A DNA stretch of 64,000 nucleotides from Saccharopolyspora erythraea NRRL 2338 (lineage in GTDB: Bacteria > Actinomycetota > Actinomycetes > Mycobacteriales > Pseudonocardiaceae), in the NCBI RefSeq assembly GCF_000062885.1, contig NC_009142.1, positions 3,151,584 to 3,215,583 on the forward strand, in the 5' to 3' direction. The position numbers were made by a program, and so were the translations under genes. The notes beneath the pieces are model-generated. The model was given only the letters and a program-made list of their open reading frames with translations. It was not told where the DNA came from and ran no database searches. Position 1 is the stretch's first letter; each line of letters starts with the position of its first letter. Positions 51,835 to 61,180 of this stretch are shown here, in pieces.

Positions 51835-53073
51835 ATGACCGAGTCCATCCAACGAGACGCCGACAGCCAGGAAGCCGCCTGCCCGCACGCCCGCGCATAC
51901 CCCTTCGGCGACCCGGGAGCCCTGGACTTGGACCCCGACTACGCCCGGGTGCGCGACGAGGAGCCGCTGACCCGCATCCGCATGCCCTACGGCGAGCAGG
52001 GCTGGCTGGTCACGCGCTACGACGACGTCAGGACGGTGCTGGCCGACCCGCGGTTCTCCCGTTCCGAGGTGCTCAAGCGCGACGTTCCCCGTCCGACGCC
52101 CCAGCAGGTCGAGCGGCCCGGAACGCTGGTCACCACCGACCCGCCCGAGCACGGGCGGCTCCGGCGCCTGGTGGCGGGGGCGTTCACCCACCGCCGGGCC
52201 GAGTCCATGCGCCCGCGCATCCGCGGGGTCGTCGACGAGCTCGTAGACGAGATGCTGGCCGGGGACAAGCCCGCCGACCTGGTCGCGGCCGTGTCGATGC
52301 CGTTGCCGGTCAACGTGATCTGCGAGCTGCTGGGCGTGCCGCGGGAGGACCGCCACGTCTTCCACTCCGGCGCCGTCCTGTCCGACTACACCGTCCCGGC
52401 CGACGAACGCGAGGCCACGTTCAAGAGCCTGGCGGACTATCTGGCCGTCCTGATCGCCGAACGCCGCGCCCGTCCGGAAGGCCCCGGGGACGACGTGCTC
52501 GGCGCTCTCATCAGCGCGCGCGACACCGACGGCGACCGGCTCTCCGAGGACGAGCTGATCGAGCTCTGGGTGGACATCCTCGTGGCGGGCTACGCGTCGA
52601 TCATGAGCGTGACTCCCGACATGGTCGTCACCCTGCTGACCGAACGCGACCGGTGGGACGGCCTGGTCGCCGACCCCGGCGGTGTGCCCGACGCGGTCGA
52701 GGAGATGCTGCGGGTGATGCCGACCATCATCGAGTCCGGCCACTCGCGGGTCGCGACGGAGGACGTCGAGATCGCCGGCGGCACGGTGCGCGCGGGAGAA
52801 GCCGTACTGCCCTGCCTGCCCGCGGCCAACCGCGATCCCGCGGTGTTCGACGCGGCGGAGGAGATGCGCCTGGACCGCGACGCGGGCAAGCACATCGCCT
52901 TCGGCTTCGGCCCGCACTACTGCCTCGGCGCGTCGCTGGCCCGGGTGCAGTTGCAGAGCGTGCTGACTGCGCTGGTCAGGAAGGTTCCCACGCTCGACCT
53001 CGTGGAGGCCGTCCGCGAGGACTCGACCCGCGTCGCCGCCGCGGTCCAGGGACAGCTGCTGGTCACCTGGTGA
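51835..53073 (+). CDS. Cytochrome P450 with atypical I-helix
   Basis: 412-residue soluble bacterial class I P450. The heme loop FGFGPHYCLGASLAR carries axial Cys363, and the ExxR motif is in EEMLR. The I-helix oxygen-activation motif, normally AGxET or AGxDT, reads AGYAS (251-255): the acid is replaced by Ala and the Thr by Ser. Such changes occur in P450s with peroxygenase or unusual chemistry. No ferredoxin gene is next to it. It is preceded by the iron-box region and followed by a convergent oxygenase gene. Confidence 0.93.
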   Translation: MTESIQRDADSQEAACPHARAYPFGDPGALDLDPDYARVRDEEPLTRIRMPYGEQGWLVTRYDDVRTVLADPRFSRSEVLKRDVPRPTPQQVERPGTLVTTDPPEHGRLRRLVAGAFTHRRAESMRPRIRGVVDELVDEMLAGDKPADLVAAVSMPLPVNVICELLGVPREDRHVFHSGAVLSDYTVPADEREATFKSLADYLAVLIAERRARPEGPGDDVLGALISARDTDGDRLSEDELIELWVDILVAGYASIMSVTPDMVVTLLTERDRWDGLVADPGGVPDAVEEMLRVMPTIIESGHSRVATEDVEIAGGTVRAGEAVLPCLPAANRDPAVFDAAEEMRLDRDAGKHIAFGFGPHYCLGASLARVQLQSVLTALVRKVPTLDLVEAVREDSTRVAAAVQGQLLVTW

Positions 53074-53209
53074 GCACCGGCGGCGCGTGATTCCGGTCTG
53101 GGGAAGCGGTATCCGGGAAGTCGCGGCATCGCCGGCGCTTCCCGGAACCGTCGCACCTCGATGATTTGGCCCGCCATCGGCATGTTGCGCAGTGCGGGTG
53201 GGTCGCCGG

Positions 53210-54499
53210 TCAGCTCAGGCCGAGCCCGCGCCTGCCCGTCTCGTTGAGCTGATCGGGGGTGAAGCGCCCCTCCCACTCCCGCTCGTAGTGCTCCTCGGGG
53301 AAGTCGCCGGGGCTGGAGCCGGTCCGGAACGCCTCGCGCACGCTCTCCGAGTACGCCTCGTTGCGCGGGCACCAGGGGGCGGCGGGGATGTACATGACGT
53401 TGCCCCAGCCCTTCTGGTCGGTTACCGGCGCGACGCTGTGGATCATGTCGCAGTGCCACCACACCGAGTCGCCCGCCGAGATGTCGGGGATGCCGGTGAG
53501 GGCCTCCACCAGCATCGGGTGCCACTTCCGGTCCGCTGGGAAGACCTGGTTGGTGGTGACGCCGCACATGTCGTCATCCGGCACGTCCGGCAGCAGTGGC
53601 CGCAGCATCAGGTACGCCATGGCCTCGGGGATCGGAACGGTGTGCAGGACGCCCTGGTCGTGGGCCATGTCCGACAGCGCCGTCCAGCCCTGGAAAGTCC
53701 GGAACGCCGAGCACATCGTCGAACCGGGGTACTGCGACGCGGCGGTGCGGTGGGCGGCGTCCCACGGGTCGTACTGCTCCACCGTGCCGTCGAAGAGGTG
53801 GCGGAACGCCTGCTGGTGGGACCGGGTCATCCACAGGTCGAGGGTGCCCGGGTCGCAGTGGGTGCCCAGGCCGCCGGAGTCCGATCCCGGTGGGCGGCGC
53901 CGGATGCGGTCGGGGTACAACGCGTCGCGGTCGGGCTCGAACCACCGCACGCCCTGCGACTCGTGCTTCCAGAACGAGTTCAGGAACGCCTGCACGCGCG
54001 CCATCCGGTCGCTCTGGCGTGCCTGCATCTGCGCGTTGGACCAGTAGATCGGGTAGATCTCGGGCTTGGAGCCGACGCTGCCGAAGAAGTCGTCGCCGGG
54101 GCCGGAGTAGTTCTCGAAGAACCGGTTCCGCTCGACGTAGTCGACGATCTCGGCGTCCCAGGCCAGCGCCTGGTCGCGGTCGAAGTGCCCGCGCACGACC
54201 AGGCAGCCCCGCCGCCGGACCTTGTCGCGCTGCTCGGCGCTCACGGTGCCGCGTTCGACGTCGGCGTAGTCGACGACCGGCCACACGCCCTCGCCGCGCG
54301 CCTGGTCCGCCCTGATCTCGGCGATCCGCGCGGCGATGCGGTGCTCGACGGCGACGAACACCTCTTCGACGGTGCGGCCGGACGACGCGATGCGCGCCCG
54401 CAGGGCGGGCTTGATCCGCCGGATCGCCGCGGACAGGTCCGCGGGCTCGGTTTCCCAGTGGGGCAGCTCCGGCAGGGTGCGCTCGGGTGCGGTGGTCAC
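53210..54499 (-). CDS. DUF1479 (YbiU-like) putative Fe(II)-dependent oxygenase
   Basis: 429-residue protein of the DUF1479/YbiU family, related in fold to phytanoyl-CoA-type 2-oxoglutarate oxygenases. A HxD pair is in LGTHCDPGTLDLW and a distal His in WWHCDMIHSVAPV, a plausible iron triad. Substrate unknown. It diverges from a ROK regulator across 91 bp that contains a clear palindrome, so regulation by that protein is likely. Confidence 0.87.
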   Translation of the reverse strand: MTTAPERTLPELPHWETEPADLSAAIRRIKPALRARIASSGRTVEEVFVAVEHRIAARIAEIRADQARGEGVWPVVDYADVERGTVSAEQRDKVRRRGCLVVRGHFDRDQALAWDAEIVDYVERNRFFENYSGPGDDFFGSVGSKPEIYPIYWSNAQMQARQSDRMARVQAFLNSFWKHESQGVRWFEPDRDALYPDRIRRRPPGSDSGGLGTHCDPGTLDLWMTRSHQQAFRHLFDGTVEQYDPWDAAHRTAASQYPGSTMCSAFRTFQGWTALSDMAHDQGVLHTVPIPEAMAYLMLRPLLPDVPDDDMCGVTTNQVFPADRKWHPMLVEALTGIPDISAGDSVWWHCDMIHSVAPVTDQKGWGNVMYIPAAPWCPRNEAYSESVREAFRTGSSPGDFPEEHYEREWEGRFTPDQLNETGRRGLGLS

Positions 54500-54513
54500 G
54501 CCGGCCTCCTTTG

Positions 54514-54580
54514 GTTAGGACTCCTAACTAATGGACGACGGTAGTGGCTCCGCGGCCGTTTGGGCAAGACTCCTGACTAA
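54514..54580. promoter_or_regulatory. Operator repeats between the DUF1479 and ROK genes
   Basis: GTTAGGACTCCTAAC (54514-54528) is a perfect 15-bp palindrome around a central C. Its right side, ACTCCTAACTAA (54520-54531), recurs with one change as ACTCCTGACTAA (54569-54580), 11 bp before the ROK start. The pair suggests autoregulation and control of the divergent oxygenase. Confidence 0.65.
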
Positions 54581-54590
54581 ACTGGGCGCC

Positions 54591-55745
54591 ATGTCCTCCG
54601 CCAAGCCGTCGCTGGAACTGCTGCGCACGCTCACCGACGAGCACGTGTTGCGCGCGGTCATGGCCCACGGGCGGCTGACCCGCACCGAGATCGCCGCGCT
54701 CACGGGCATCTCCAAGCCGACGGTGTCCGAAAGCGTGCGGAGGCTGAGCGAGGCCGGCGTGCTGGCCGACACGGGGGAGCGGACGACCGGCCGCGGACGG
54801 GCGGGCTCCTACTACTCGCTCTCGCAGCGCTGCGGAACGGCCCTGGTCGCGAGCATCACCCCGCACGGTGTGAGCGCCGAAGCGGTGGACGCCTTCGGTC
54901 AGGTCGTCGCCCGGTCCTCGGCCCGTCTCGGCAGGTCCTCGGGGCCGGTGCCGGCCGCCGAAGCGCTCGCCCAGGCCGCCGCCGAGCTGCGGCGGGAGGT
55001 TCCCGGTGGGCTGCGCTGCGCGGTGGTGAGCGCCGCGGATCCCGTCGACCGCGCCAGCGGCCGGCTCGTGGAGCTGCCGGATGTGCCGTTCGTGGTCGGC
55101 GAGCTCGACCCGGGCGCGGTGCTGGCCCCGCTGGTCGACGGCGAGGTGCGGGTCGACAACGACGTCAACTGGGCGGCCCGCGCCGAACGCGGCGACGGCT
55201 GCGCCGCGGGCGTCGACGAGTTCGTCTATCTCCACCTCGGCGAAGGTCTCGGATGCGCGGTGGTGTCCGACGGTCAGGTGCGCCGCGGGCACCGCGGTCT
55301 GGCAGGCGAGATAGCCCATCTCCACACCGAGGGCCCCGACGGCAGGGCCGCGGTGCTCACGGAGGTGTTCGCGGCCCTCGGGCTGCGCCACGAGGCGTCC
55401 ACCGCCATCGACGTCGAAGCGCTGCGCAAGGCCGTCGGTGCCGGCGGAGTGGAGGCGGAACGCCTGCTCGACGCGCTCGCGCGTGCCGTGTGCGGAGTCC
55501 TGTCGGCCGCCGTCGCGCTGGTGGACCCGCAACTGGTCGTCCTGGGCGGGCCGTGGGGCGGCGAGCCCGCGGTGGCCCGGGTCGTGGGTGAGCGGTTCGC
55601 CGGGTCGCCGCGCGCCGTGCCGGTCGCGCAGGCGCAGGTCGCCGAGCCGGAGCTGGCGGGCGCCCGCGCGCAGGCGCTGGAGGACCTGCGGGAGCTCGTC
55701 GTCTCCGGCCCGCGTGGTCTCGCGACCACCGGCGCGTCGAGCTGA
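54591..55745 (+). CDS. ROK-family transcriptional repressor
   Basis: 384 residues: an N-terminal MarR-like winged helix (LTRTEIAALTGISKPTVSES, VRRLSEAGVLADTG), then a ROK sugar-kinase-like fold with VDNDVNWAARAERG and HLGEGLGCAVV. The ROK zinc motif (HxxxxC-x-CGxxGC) after GEIAHL is not present; the stretch reads HTEGPDGRAAVLTEV. It is therefore a repressor-type ROK with a degenerated metal site and no kinase catalysis expected. Start at ATG 54591, as the extension back to 54531 overlaps the operator repeats. Confidence 0.88.
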   Translation: MSSAKPSLELLRTLTDEHVLRAVMAHGRLTRTEIAALTGISKPTVSESVRRLSEAGVLADTGERTTGRGRAGSYYSLSQRCGTALVASITPHGVSAEAVDAFGQVVARSSARLGRSSGPVPAAEALAQAAAELRREVPGGLRCAVVSAADPVDRASGRLVELPDVPFVVGELDPGAVLAPLVDGEVRVDNDVNWAARAERGDGCAAGVDEFVYLHLGEGLGCAVVSDGQVRRGHRGLAGEIAHLHTEGPDGRAAVLTEVFAALGLRHEASTAIDVEALRKAVGAGGVEAERLLDALARAVCGVLSAAVALVDPQLVVLGGPWGGEPAVARVVGERFAGSPRAVPVAQAQVAEPELAGARAQALEDLRELVVSGPRGLATTGASS

Positions 55746-55874
55746 CCGCGGCACCGCGCCCGCGAGGTGTTCGCCGCAGGGCGCCCGCGAGGTGTTCGCC
55801 GTGCGCGTTTTCCCGGCACCGCCGGACGGGTAGCACTCGGCGGTACCCGCTTGCGTGACGGAGGTGCGTGGGAA

Positions 55875-56123
55875 GTGAGCGACGACCAGAACATCATCGG
55901 CACGGTGAGCTCCCTGGTCGACGAGGAGCACCGGCTGCGCACGGAGGCGCAGCAGGGCCGGATCGCCTCCGAGGAGGAGCAGCGACGGCTCGCCGACATC
56001 GAGGCCCGCCTGGACCAGTGCTGGGACCTGCTGCGGCGCCGCCGGGCACGGCGCGAGATCGGTGACGATCCCGACGCGGCGTCGCCCGCACCGGTCGCGG
56101 AAGTCGAGAACTACCAGCAGTGA
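55875..56123 (+). CDS. DUF2630 family small protein
   Basis: 82-residue helical protein matching DUF2630: SSLVDEEHRLRTEAQQG, then RLADIEARLDQCWDLLRRRR. Charged coiled-coil character, no signal peptide, function unknown. GTG start at 55875 with GGAGG about 10 bases upstream. Confidence 0.82.
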   Translation: MSDDQNIIGTVSSLVDEEHRLRTEAQQGRIASEEEQRRLADIEARLDQCWDLLRRRRARREIGDDPDAASPAPVAEVENYQQ

Positions 56124-56600
56124 CCGTTGGTTGACCACCATTTGTCCTTAGTGGACGGAAGCGTGGCCCGTCTCGAGGGTGCCTCGCGCTGATGCGTAGT
56201 CGGCACCGACACGTAGCCGGATCGAAGCGCACCACTTCTCCAGCCGAGTTCGAGCGTGTTGGAGGTCAACGCCGTTGTGCGAGGCGGGCGCGCCGAGGCG
56301 GAACGGCTCCTGCTCGTACAGCTTTGTCAGTTGCGGCGAGCCCGGGCCGGGGCGTGCCCCTGGAGGCCGGGGCACGCTCGTTCGAGGCGCGTCGGCTGGG
56401 GTGCGGCGCTGATGATCGTTTCGCTGGAGTAGCCGGCCGCACGCGCGCCGCCGGGCAGCCCGGCAGCGCGGGCGGTCGAGGAAAGTCGCAGAAGCCAGGA
56501 CGGGAGACCCGGCCCTCCTCGTGGAGGAATCCCGCCTGTGCCGCCGGAAGGCGCACCGCACATGCGGTGACCGCCGCGGCGGCGTCACCAGGAGGTCGAG
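56124..56600. other. Intergenic with terminator-like hairpin
   Basis: No gene recognised in 477 bases. GCGTGCCCC (56352-56360) and GGGGCACGC (56369-56377) form a 9-bp hairpin that may end the DUF2630 transcript. The last 20 bases supply AGGAGG for the VanZ-like gene. Confidence 0.4.
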
Positions 56601-57764
56601 GTGGGCAGCCGGGTCGCCCCAGCGGTCCTCGCCATGGCGTTCGCCGTGGTGCTGGCCGTGGCGTTCTTCGTCCCGTTCGTCGTGCGCGAGTACCGCAGGC
56701 ACGGCGAACTCGGTGCGGGTGCGGCGTTCCTGAGGTTCGCCGCACTGCTGTACGTGCTCGCGCTCGCGTGCTACGTGCTGAGCCCGTTCCCGCCGCTGAT
56801 CGAGCGCTCCTGCGAGATCTTCGGCCGACTCCGGCCGCAGTGGCGGCCCCTGGCGGGTTTCGACGGGGTGCGCTGGCCCGCGAGCTGGCAGGAGGCGGCC
56901 GATCTGCTGGTCACCAACGGCTCGGTCCAGCAGTTCGCGCTCAACGTCGTGCTGTTCGTACCGCTGGGAGTGCTGCTGCGCCGCTCGTTCCGGTTGGGAA
57001 TGCTGCGCGTCGGCGTGCTCGGCTTCGCCGTGTCGCCGGCGATCGAGCTGACCCAGCTCACCGGCGTGTGGGGCCTTTACCCGTGCCCGTACCGGATGTT
57101 CGACGTCGACGACCTGATCGCCAACACCGCGGGCGCGCTGGCCGGCCGGATCGCGGCACCCGCCGTGCTCCTGGTCCCGGGCCGCGTCGGCCGCGTGCCG
57201 CGCGACTTCCCGCGCCCGGTGAGCCGGTTCCGGCGGCTGACCGGGATGTCGTGCGACCTGTTGCTGCTGTGGTGGACCGGCGGTGCCGCCCGCCACGTCG
57301 TCGGCTTCGCCCAGGACCACGGCGTGCTGGGGCACCTGCCGTGGCTGGAGCCGACCGCGCTCTGGACAGGCCCGCTGTTGCTGCTCCTGCTCGCGCTGGC
57401 CGGTGGTGGCAGCACCCTCGGACAGCGCGCGGTGCTCCTGCGCTCGGCACGTCCGGCCGGCGTGCGGCTACCCGTCGCAGCCGTGGCCTGCCGGTGGCTG
57501 GTGGACGTCGGCGGCCTGGGGCTGGCGCAGGGGGCGCTGCACGCCGCCGGATTCGCGGCGCTGTGGCTACCGCTCACCCTCATCTGGGCCGCTGTCCACG
57601 GATGGGGCGTGCTCAGCACGCCGGACCACCGCGGACTTTCCGGGCGGCTGGCCGGATTGTGCGTGGTCGACGCCCGGATCAGGCCGCGAACCGTTCAGTC
57701 GGAGCCACGGGAGGCACACCGCGGGGCTCAGGTGCACGCCAGTTCGGGGAAGCCGTGCGGATGA
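56601..57764 (+). CDS. VanZ-like family membrane protein
   Basis: 387-residue polytopic protein. The VanZ core is visible as NVVLFVPLGVLLRR, SPAIELTQLTGVWG and the acidic DVDDLIANTAGALAG. The second half adds further hydrophobic helices of RDD-like appearance (LLLLWWTGGAARHVVGFAQD, then LLLLLLALAGG). VanZ proteins influence glycopeptide/lipoglycopeptide resistance in some hosts; the general function is unknown. The last 37 bp overlap the convergent SARP-type regulator gene. Confidence 0.85.
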   Translation: MGSRVAPAVLAMAFAVVLAVAFFVPFVVREYRRHGELGAGAAFLRFAALLYVLALACYVLSPFPPLIERSCEIFGRLRPQWRPLAGFDGVRWPASWQEAADLLVTNGSVQQFALNVVLFVPLGVLLRRSFRLGMLRVGVLGFAVSPAIELTQLTGVWGLYPCPYRMFDVDDLIANTAGALAGRIAAPAVLLVPGRVGRVPRDFPRPVSRFRRLTGMSCDLLLLWWTGGAARHVVGFAQDHGVLGHLPWLEPTALWTGPLLLLLLALAGGGSTLGQRAVLLRSARPAGVRLPVAAVACRWLVDVGGLGLAQGALHAAGFAALWLPLTLIWAAVHGWGVLSTPDHRGLSGRLAGLCVVDARIRPRTVQSEPREAHRGAQVHASSGKPCG

Positions 57765-60499
57765 GGCGCGCGGTGCCCGTGCGACCCGTTGAGGGTGACA
57801 TCGCCACCGTCCGGGAGGCCGAGCGCGGCGCGGAGCCGTTCCGCCCGCGTCCAGTGCGGCACCGCGGCGGCCCTGCTTCCCAGGTGCGCCAGCGTGTTGC
57901 CGATCGCGCGGTGGTGCCTGGCCTGGAAGACGAGGTCCTCGGCATCTCTGGCCGCCGAGAGCCCGCGGGAGAACATGCGCAACGCCTTGTCGTGTTCGCC
58001 GAACTCCCGGACGAGCTCGCCCGCGATCAGCAGCACCGCGGCGCCGTGCACCCGCGACCCGTTGTCGCGGACCAGTTCCACGGACCGCCGCAGCGCGTCC
58101 ATCGCGTCGGTGCGCTCGCCCTCGGACTGGTGCACCCACGCCTTGCCGAGCAGTGCGTACGTCTCGACCGCGACGTTGCCGACCGCCCCGGCGACCTCGA
58201 TCGACCCGGTCAGCCGCGCCAGCGCCTCGGCGGGCCTGCCCGCCGCGTGCAGGAAGCGGCCCAGGCCGAGCATCGCGTTGCACGCGTCCTGCGGTTCGTC
58301 CCGGCCGAGCCGGACGGCCTGCTCGCCGTGCGCCACGGCGTCGCCCGCGCGGCCGGACCGGACCAGGTTCTCCCCGACGCGGACGTGGAAGACCGCCTGC
58401 GCCTGGTTGTCGCCGAGCTCGCGAGCGGCCGCAAGGCCGAGCCGGGCGGCCTCGGCCTGCGCGGGGAGATCGCCGAGGTGGTGCTGGAACCGCTCCAGGC
58501 ACAGCGCCAGCCGCCACGCCCGGCCGTGGTCGCCGCGGGCGCCGGCCAGCGCGAGCGCCCGGTGCAGGTTGGTCTCCTCGGCGCGGAACCAGTCGAGCGC
58601 CTCCTTCACCGTGCTCAGTTCCGGGGACTCCGCCGGCGGGCGTGCGACGCGCATCGCCGGCTGCCACGCCTCATCGGTGACCAGCCGGCGGCCGGCGTCG
58701 GCAGTGTGCAGGTAGTAGTCCAGCAGCCGTTCGGTCGCGGCGTGCCGGTCGGCCGCGGGCTCCTCCTCGGCGACCGCCGCGGTGTAGAGCCGCACGAGAT
58801 CGTGCCTCGCGTAGCGCTCTGGCCCGCTTTTGTGCAGCAGGTGCACCGAGATGAGGCTTTCGAGCCGGGGCTGGACCTCCGCGACGGTCGTACCGGCCAG
58901 CGCGGCCGCGGCGCCGCGGTCGACGTCGGTTCCCGGATGCTCGCCGAGCCGCCGGAACAGCCGGGCGGAGGCGGCGTCGAGCCTGCGGTAGCTCCACGCC
59001 AGCGCGGTCCGCACGGTGCTGCCGGAATCCGGCAGCGAGAGCCGGTGGAGCCGGTGGCGCTCGTCGGAGAACGCCTCGACCATCGCCCGGAGCGTGCCGT
59101 GCTGATGGCTGCTCCCGCGGGCGGCGGCGATGCGCAGGGCCAGCGGCAGCCGGTCGCACAGCTCGGCCAGCTCGGCCGCCGCCGCGGGCTCGGCGGCGAC
59201 CCGGTCCGCGCCGAGTACCAGCCCGAGCACGGTGACGGCCTCGTCGCGGCTCAGCGCGGGCACGGTGACCCGGACCGCGCCCTCGGTGGCCGCCAGGTCG
59301 TCCAGCCGGCTCCGGCTGGACACCAGTACCGCGCAGCTGGAAGTGCCGGGGAGCAGCGGACGCACCTGCGCGGCCGAGCGCGCGTTGTCGAGCACCACAA
59401 GCATCCGGCGGCCGGCCACCGCCGAGCGGTACAGCGCGGCGCGTTCGTCGGCGTCGGCGGGGATGCGCGCGTCGGGCACCCCCAGCGCGCGCAGGAAACC
59501 GGTGAGCACGTGGTCGGGGGCGACCGGATCGGTCTCGTCGAACCCCCGCAGATCGGCGAACAGGTGCCCGTCCGGGAACCGCGCGGCCACCTGGTGCGCC
59601 CAGCGCAGCGCGAGCGCGGTCTTGCCCACCCCGGCCGGCCCGACCAGGATGCGGATCGCGCCGTCGGCGCCCCCGTTCGGCCCCAGCTTGGCCAGTTCGG
59701 CCTCGCGACCGGCGAAACCCCTGTTCTCCCTGGGAAGTTGCAGCGGCACGCACTTCGGCGCGGTCGGCTCGGGCGCGTCGTGGGCGGTGAGTACGGTGTG
59801 GAACGCCTGCCGCAGCCCGATTCCGGGGTCGACCCCCAGCTCGTCGGCGAGGCGGGTGCGCGTGTCGTGGTAGACGTTCAGCGCCTCGGCCTGCCTGCCG
59901 GCGTGGTGCAGGCTGAGCACCAGCAGCTCGACCAGCGGCTCGCGCAGCGGGCGCAGCGCGACCGCCTCGTGGAGCAGGTCGATGCCCTCGGCGGTGCGGC
60001 CGAGCCGGTGCAGCCGCCTGCCCAGCTCCTGGATGGCGGTGACCACCGACTCCTCCATCCGCGCCGAGATCACCCGGCGCAGCCGCTCGGCCGGGACGTC
60101 GGCGAGCACCGGGCCGCGCCGCAACGCCAGCGCGGTGCGCAGCAGCTCCACCGCTTCGGCGTCGGTCGCCGTCCTGGCTTCGGCGAGCAGGTCCTCGAAC
60201 CGGGTCACGTCGAGCTGCGAGCGGTCGGCGACCAGCTGGTAGCCGGGCGAGCGGGTGACCAGCTCCACGCCGTCGCCGAGGACCTTGCGCAGCTGGGCGA
60301 TGTGGCCCTGCAGCGCGGCTTTCGCGCTGGGAGGCGGACTGCCCTCCCAGACCACGTCCAGCAGCCGGTCCATGGACACGACTCGGTTCAGGTCGAGGGC
60401 GAGCGCGGCCAGCACGCTGCGCCGTTTGGCGGCACCGAGCCCGGCTGTGCTCCCGTCCGCCCGCAGCAGCTCCGCGGGGCCCAACAAGCGAATCCGCAT
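57728..60499 (-). CDS. AfsR-like SARP regulator (HTH-BTAD-NB-ARC-TPR)
   Basis: About 923 residues. The N-terminal OmpR-type winged helix (RIRLLGPAELL, RSVLAALALDLNRVVS, LRKVLGDGVELVTRSPGYQL) leads into a BTAD domain. An NB-ARC ATPase follows with P-loop VGPAGVGKTALALRW and RRMLVVLDNARSAAQVRPLL, and the C-terminal third is TPR-like. This is the architecture of AfsR-type activators of secondary metabolism. The ATG at 60499 begins the conserved domain; one at 60523 is also possible. It is divergent from the type VII secretion genes and may control them or a distant cluster. Confidence 0.92.
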   Translation of the reverse strand: MRIRLLGPAELLRADGSTAGLGAAKRRSVLAALALDLNRVVSMDRLLDVVWEGSPPPSAKAALQGHIAQLRKVLGDGVELVTRSPGYQLVADRSQLDVTRFEDLLAEARTATDAEAVELLRTALALRRGPVLADVPAERLRRVISARMEESVVTAIQELGRRLHRLGRTAEGIDLLHEAVALRPLREPLVELLVLSLHHAGRQAEALNVYHDTRTRLADELGVDPGIGLRQAFHTVLTAHDAPEPTAPKCVPLQLPRENRGFAGREAELAKLGPNGGADGAIRILVGPAGVGKTALALRWAHQVAARFPDGHLFADLRGFDETDPVAPDHVLTGFLRALGVPDARIPADADERAALYRSAVAGRRMLVVLDNARSAAQVRPLLPGTSSCAVLVSSRSRLDDLAATEGAVRVTVPALSRDEAVTVLGLVLGADRVAAEPAAAAELAELCDRLPLALRIAAARGSSHQHGTLRAMVEAFSDERHRLHRLSLPDSGSTVRTALAWSYRRLDAASARLFRRLGEHPGTDVDRGAAAALAGTTVAEVQPRLESLISVHLLHKSGPERYARHDLVRLYTAAVAEEEPAADRHAATERLLDYYLHTADAGRRLVTDEAWQPAMRVARPPAESPELSTVKEALDWFRAEETNLHRALALAGARGDHGRAWRLALCLERFQHHLGDLPAQAEAARLGLAAARELGDNQAQAVFHVRVGENLVRSGRAGDAVAHGEQAVRLGRDEPQDACNAMLGLGRFLHAAGRPAEALARLTGSIEVAGAVGNVAVETYALLGKAWVHQSEGERTDAMDALRRSVELVRDNGSRVHGAAVLLIAGELVREFGEHDKALRMFSRGLSAARDAEDLVFQARHHRAIGNTLAHLGSRAAAVPHWTRAERLRAALGLPDGGDVTLNGSHGHRAPHPHGFPELACT

Positions 60500-60657
60500 C
60501 AGTGGCCCGTCCCCAGAGAACATGTTGATTTCTCATGTTAATTGATAAAGGCGCTGTTGATCAGGCGGCCCGCGATTCGGAGTTGGTGCCGCGTTGGCGG
60601 CGCGTTGGCGCGCACCGGCATGATCACCTGCGTTATGCGCATGTCCTGGGGAGATTC

Positions 60658-61074
60658 ATGAGCGAGAGCGAGCCCACCGTTCCGGCGGAGCAGGCGTCGC
60701 GGATGGTGGCCCGCTCCGCGGTAGAGGTCGGCACCCTGAAACGGGCGGTGGAGTCGCAGCAGCTGCGCCTCGACCCGGCGGCGGGGGAGCAGATCCGCTC
60801 GATGCTCGACGAGCACATCGCCAAGGTCGACGCGTGGTTGCGGCAGACGGGGGACCTCGCCCGCCACGCACCCCTGGGCGAGAACCCGGTGGGCACGGCC
60901 ATGGCGGAGAAGTTCGCGAGCCGGGCCGACGGTGACGAGACGTCCTTCGCCGGTGTGCTCAGGCGCTACCGCGAGGTCCTGCAGGAGGCGCAGGACGCGG
61001 TGGGCGATGCCATGCGCACCTACCACGAAGTCGACGCCCACGCGGCCGACAGCTTCCGGCAGCTCATCCAGTGA
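60658..61074 (+). CDS. ESX-like helical protein (first gene of a type VII secretion locus)
   Basis: 138 residues, almost entirely alpha-helical and charged, without a WXG motif or signal peptide (QASRMVARSAVEVGTLKRAV, RRYREVLQEAQDAVGDAMRT). GGGGAG precedes the ATG at 60658. The following PPE-like, EspG and EspC-like genes place it in a type VII secretion locus, where such proteins are usually secreted substrates or chaperone partners. Confidence 0.72.
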   Translation: MSESEPTVPAEQASRMVARSAVEVGTLKRAVESQQLRLDPAAGEQIRSMLDEHIAKVDAWLRQTGDLARHAPLGENPVGTAMAEKFASRADGDETSFAGVLRRYREVLQEAQDAVGDAMRTYHEVDAHAADSFRQLIQ

Positions 61075-61180
61075 CCGCGGCCGGTGCCGTGCTCGCGAGC
61101 ACGGCACCGGGCCCGCGCGGTCGATCCGGACTCCGCCGTCTCGCACCGGCGGCCACCGCAGTTGAGGAAAGAGACCGAAA

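Noticed and set aside
51301-51838. Possible genes on either strand between the lipoprotein and the P450
   Set aside because: No codon bias, no ribosome sites and no recognisable domain in any frame.
56192-60541. A 1449-codon open frame on the plus strand opposite the SARP regulator
   Set aside because: It is an antisense artefact of high GC: Arg/Gly/Gln-rich, no domain, and the minus-strand protein has full domain structure.
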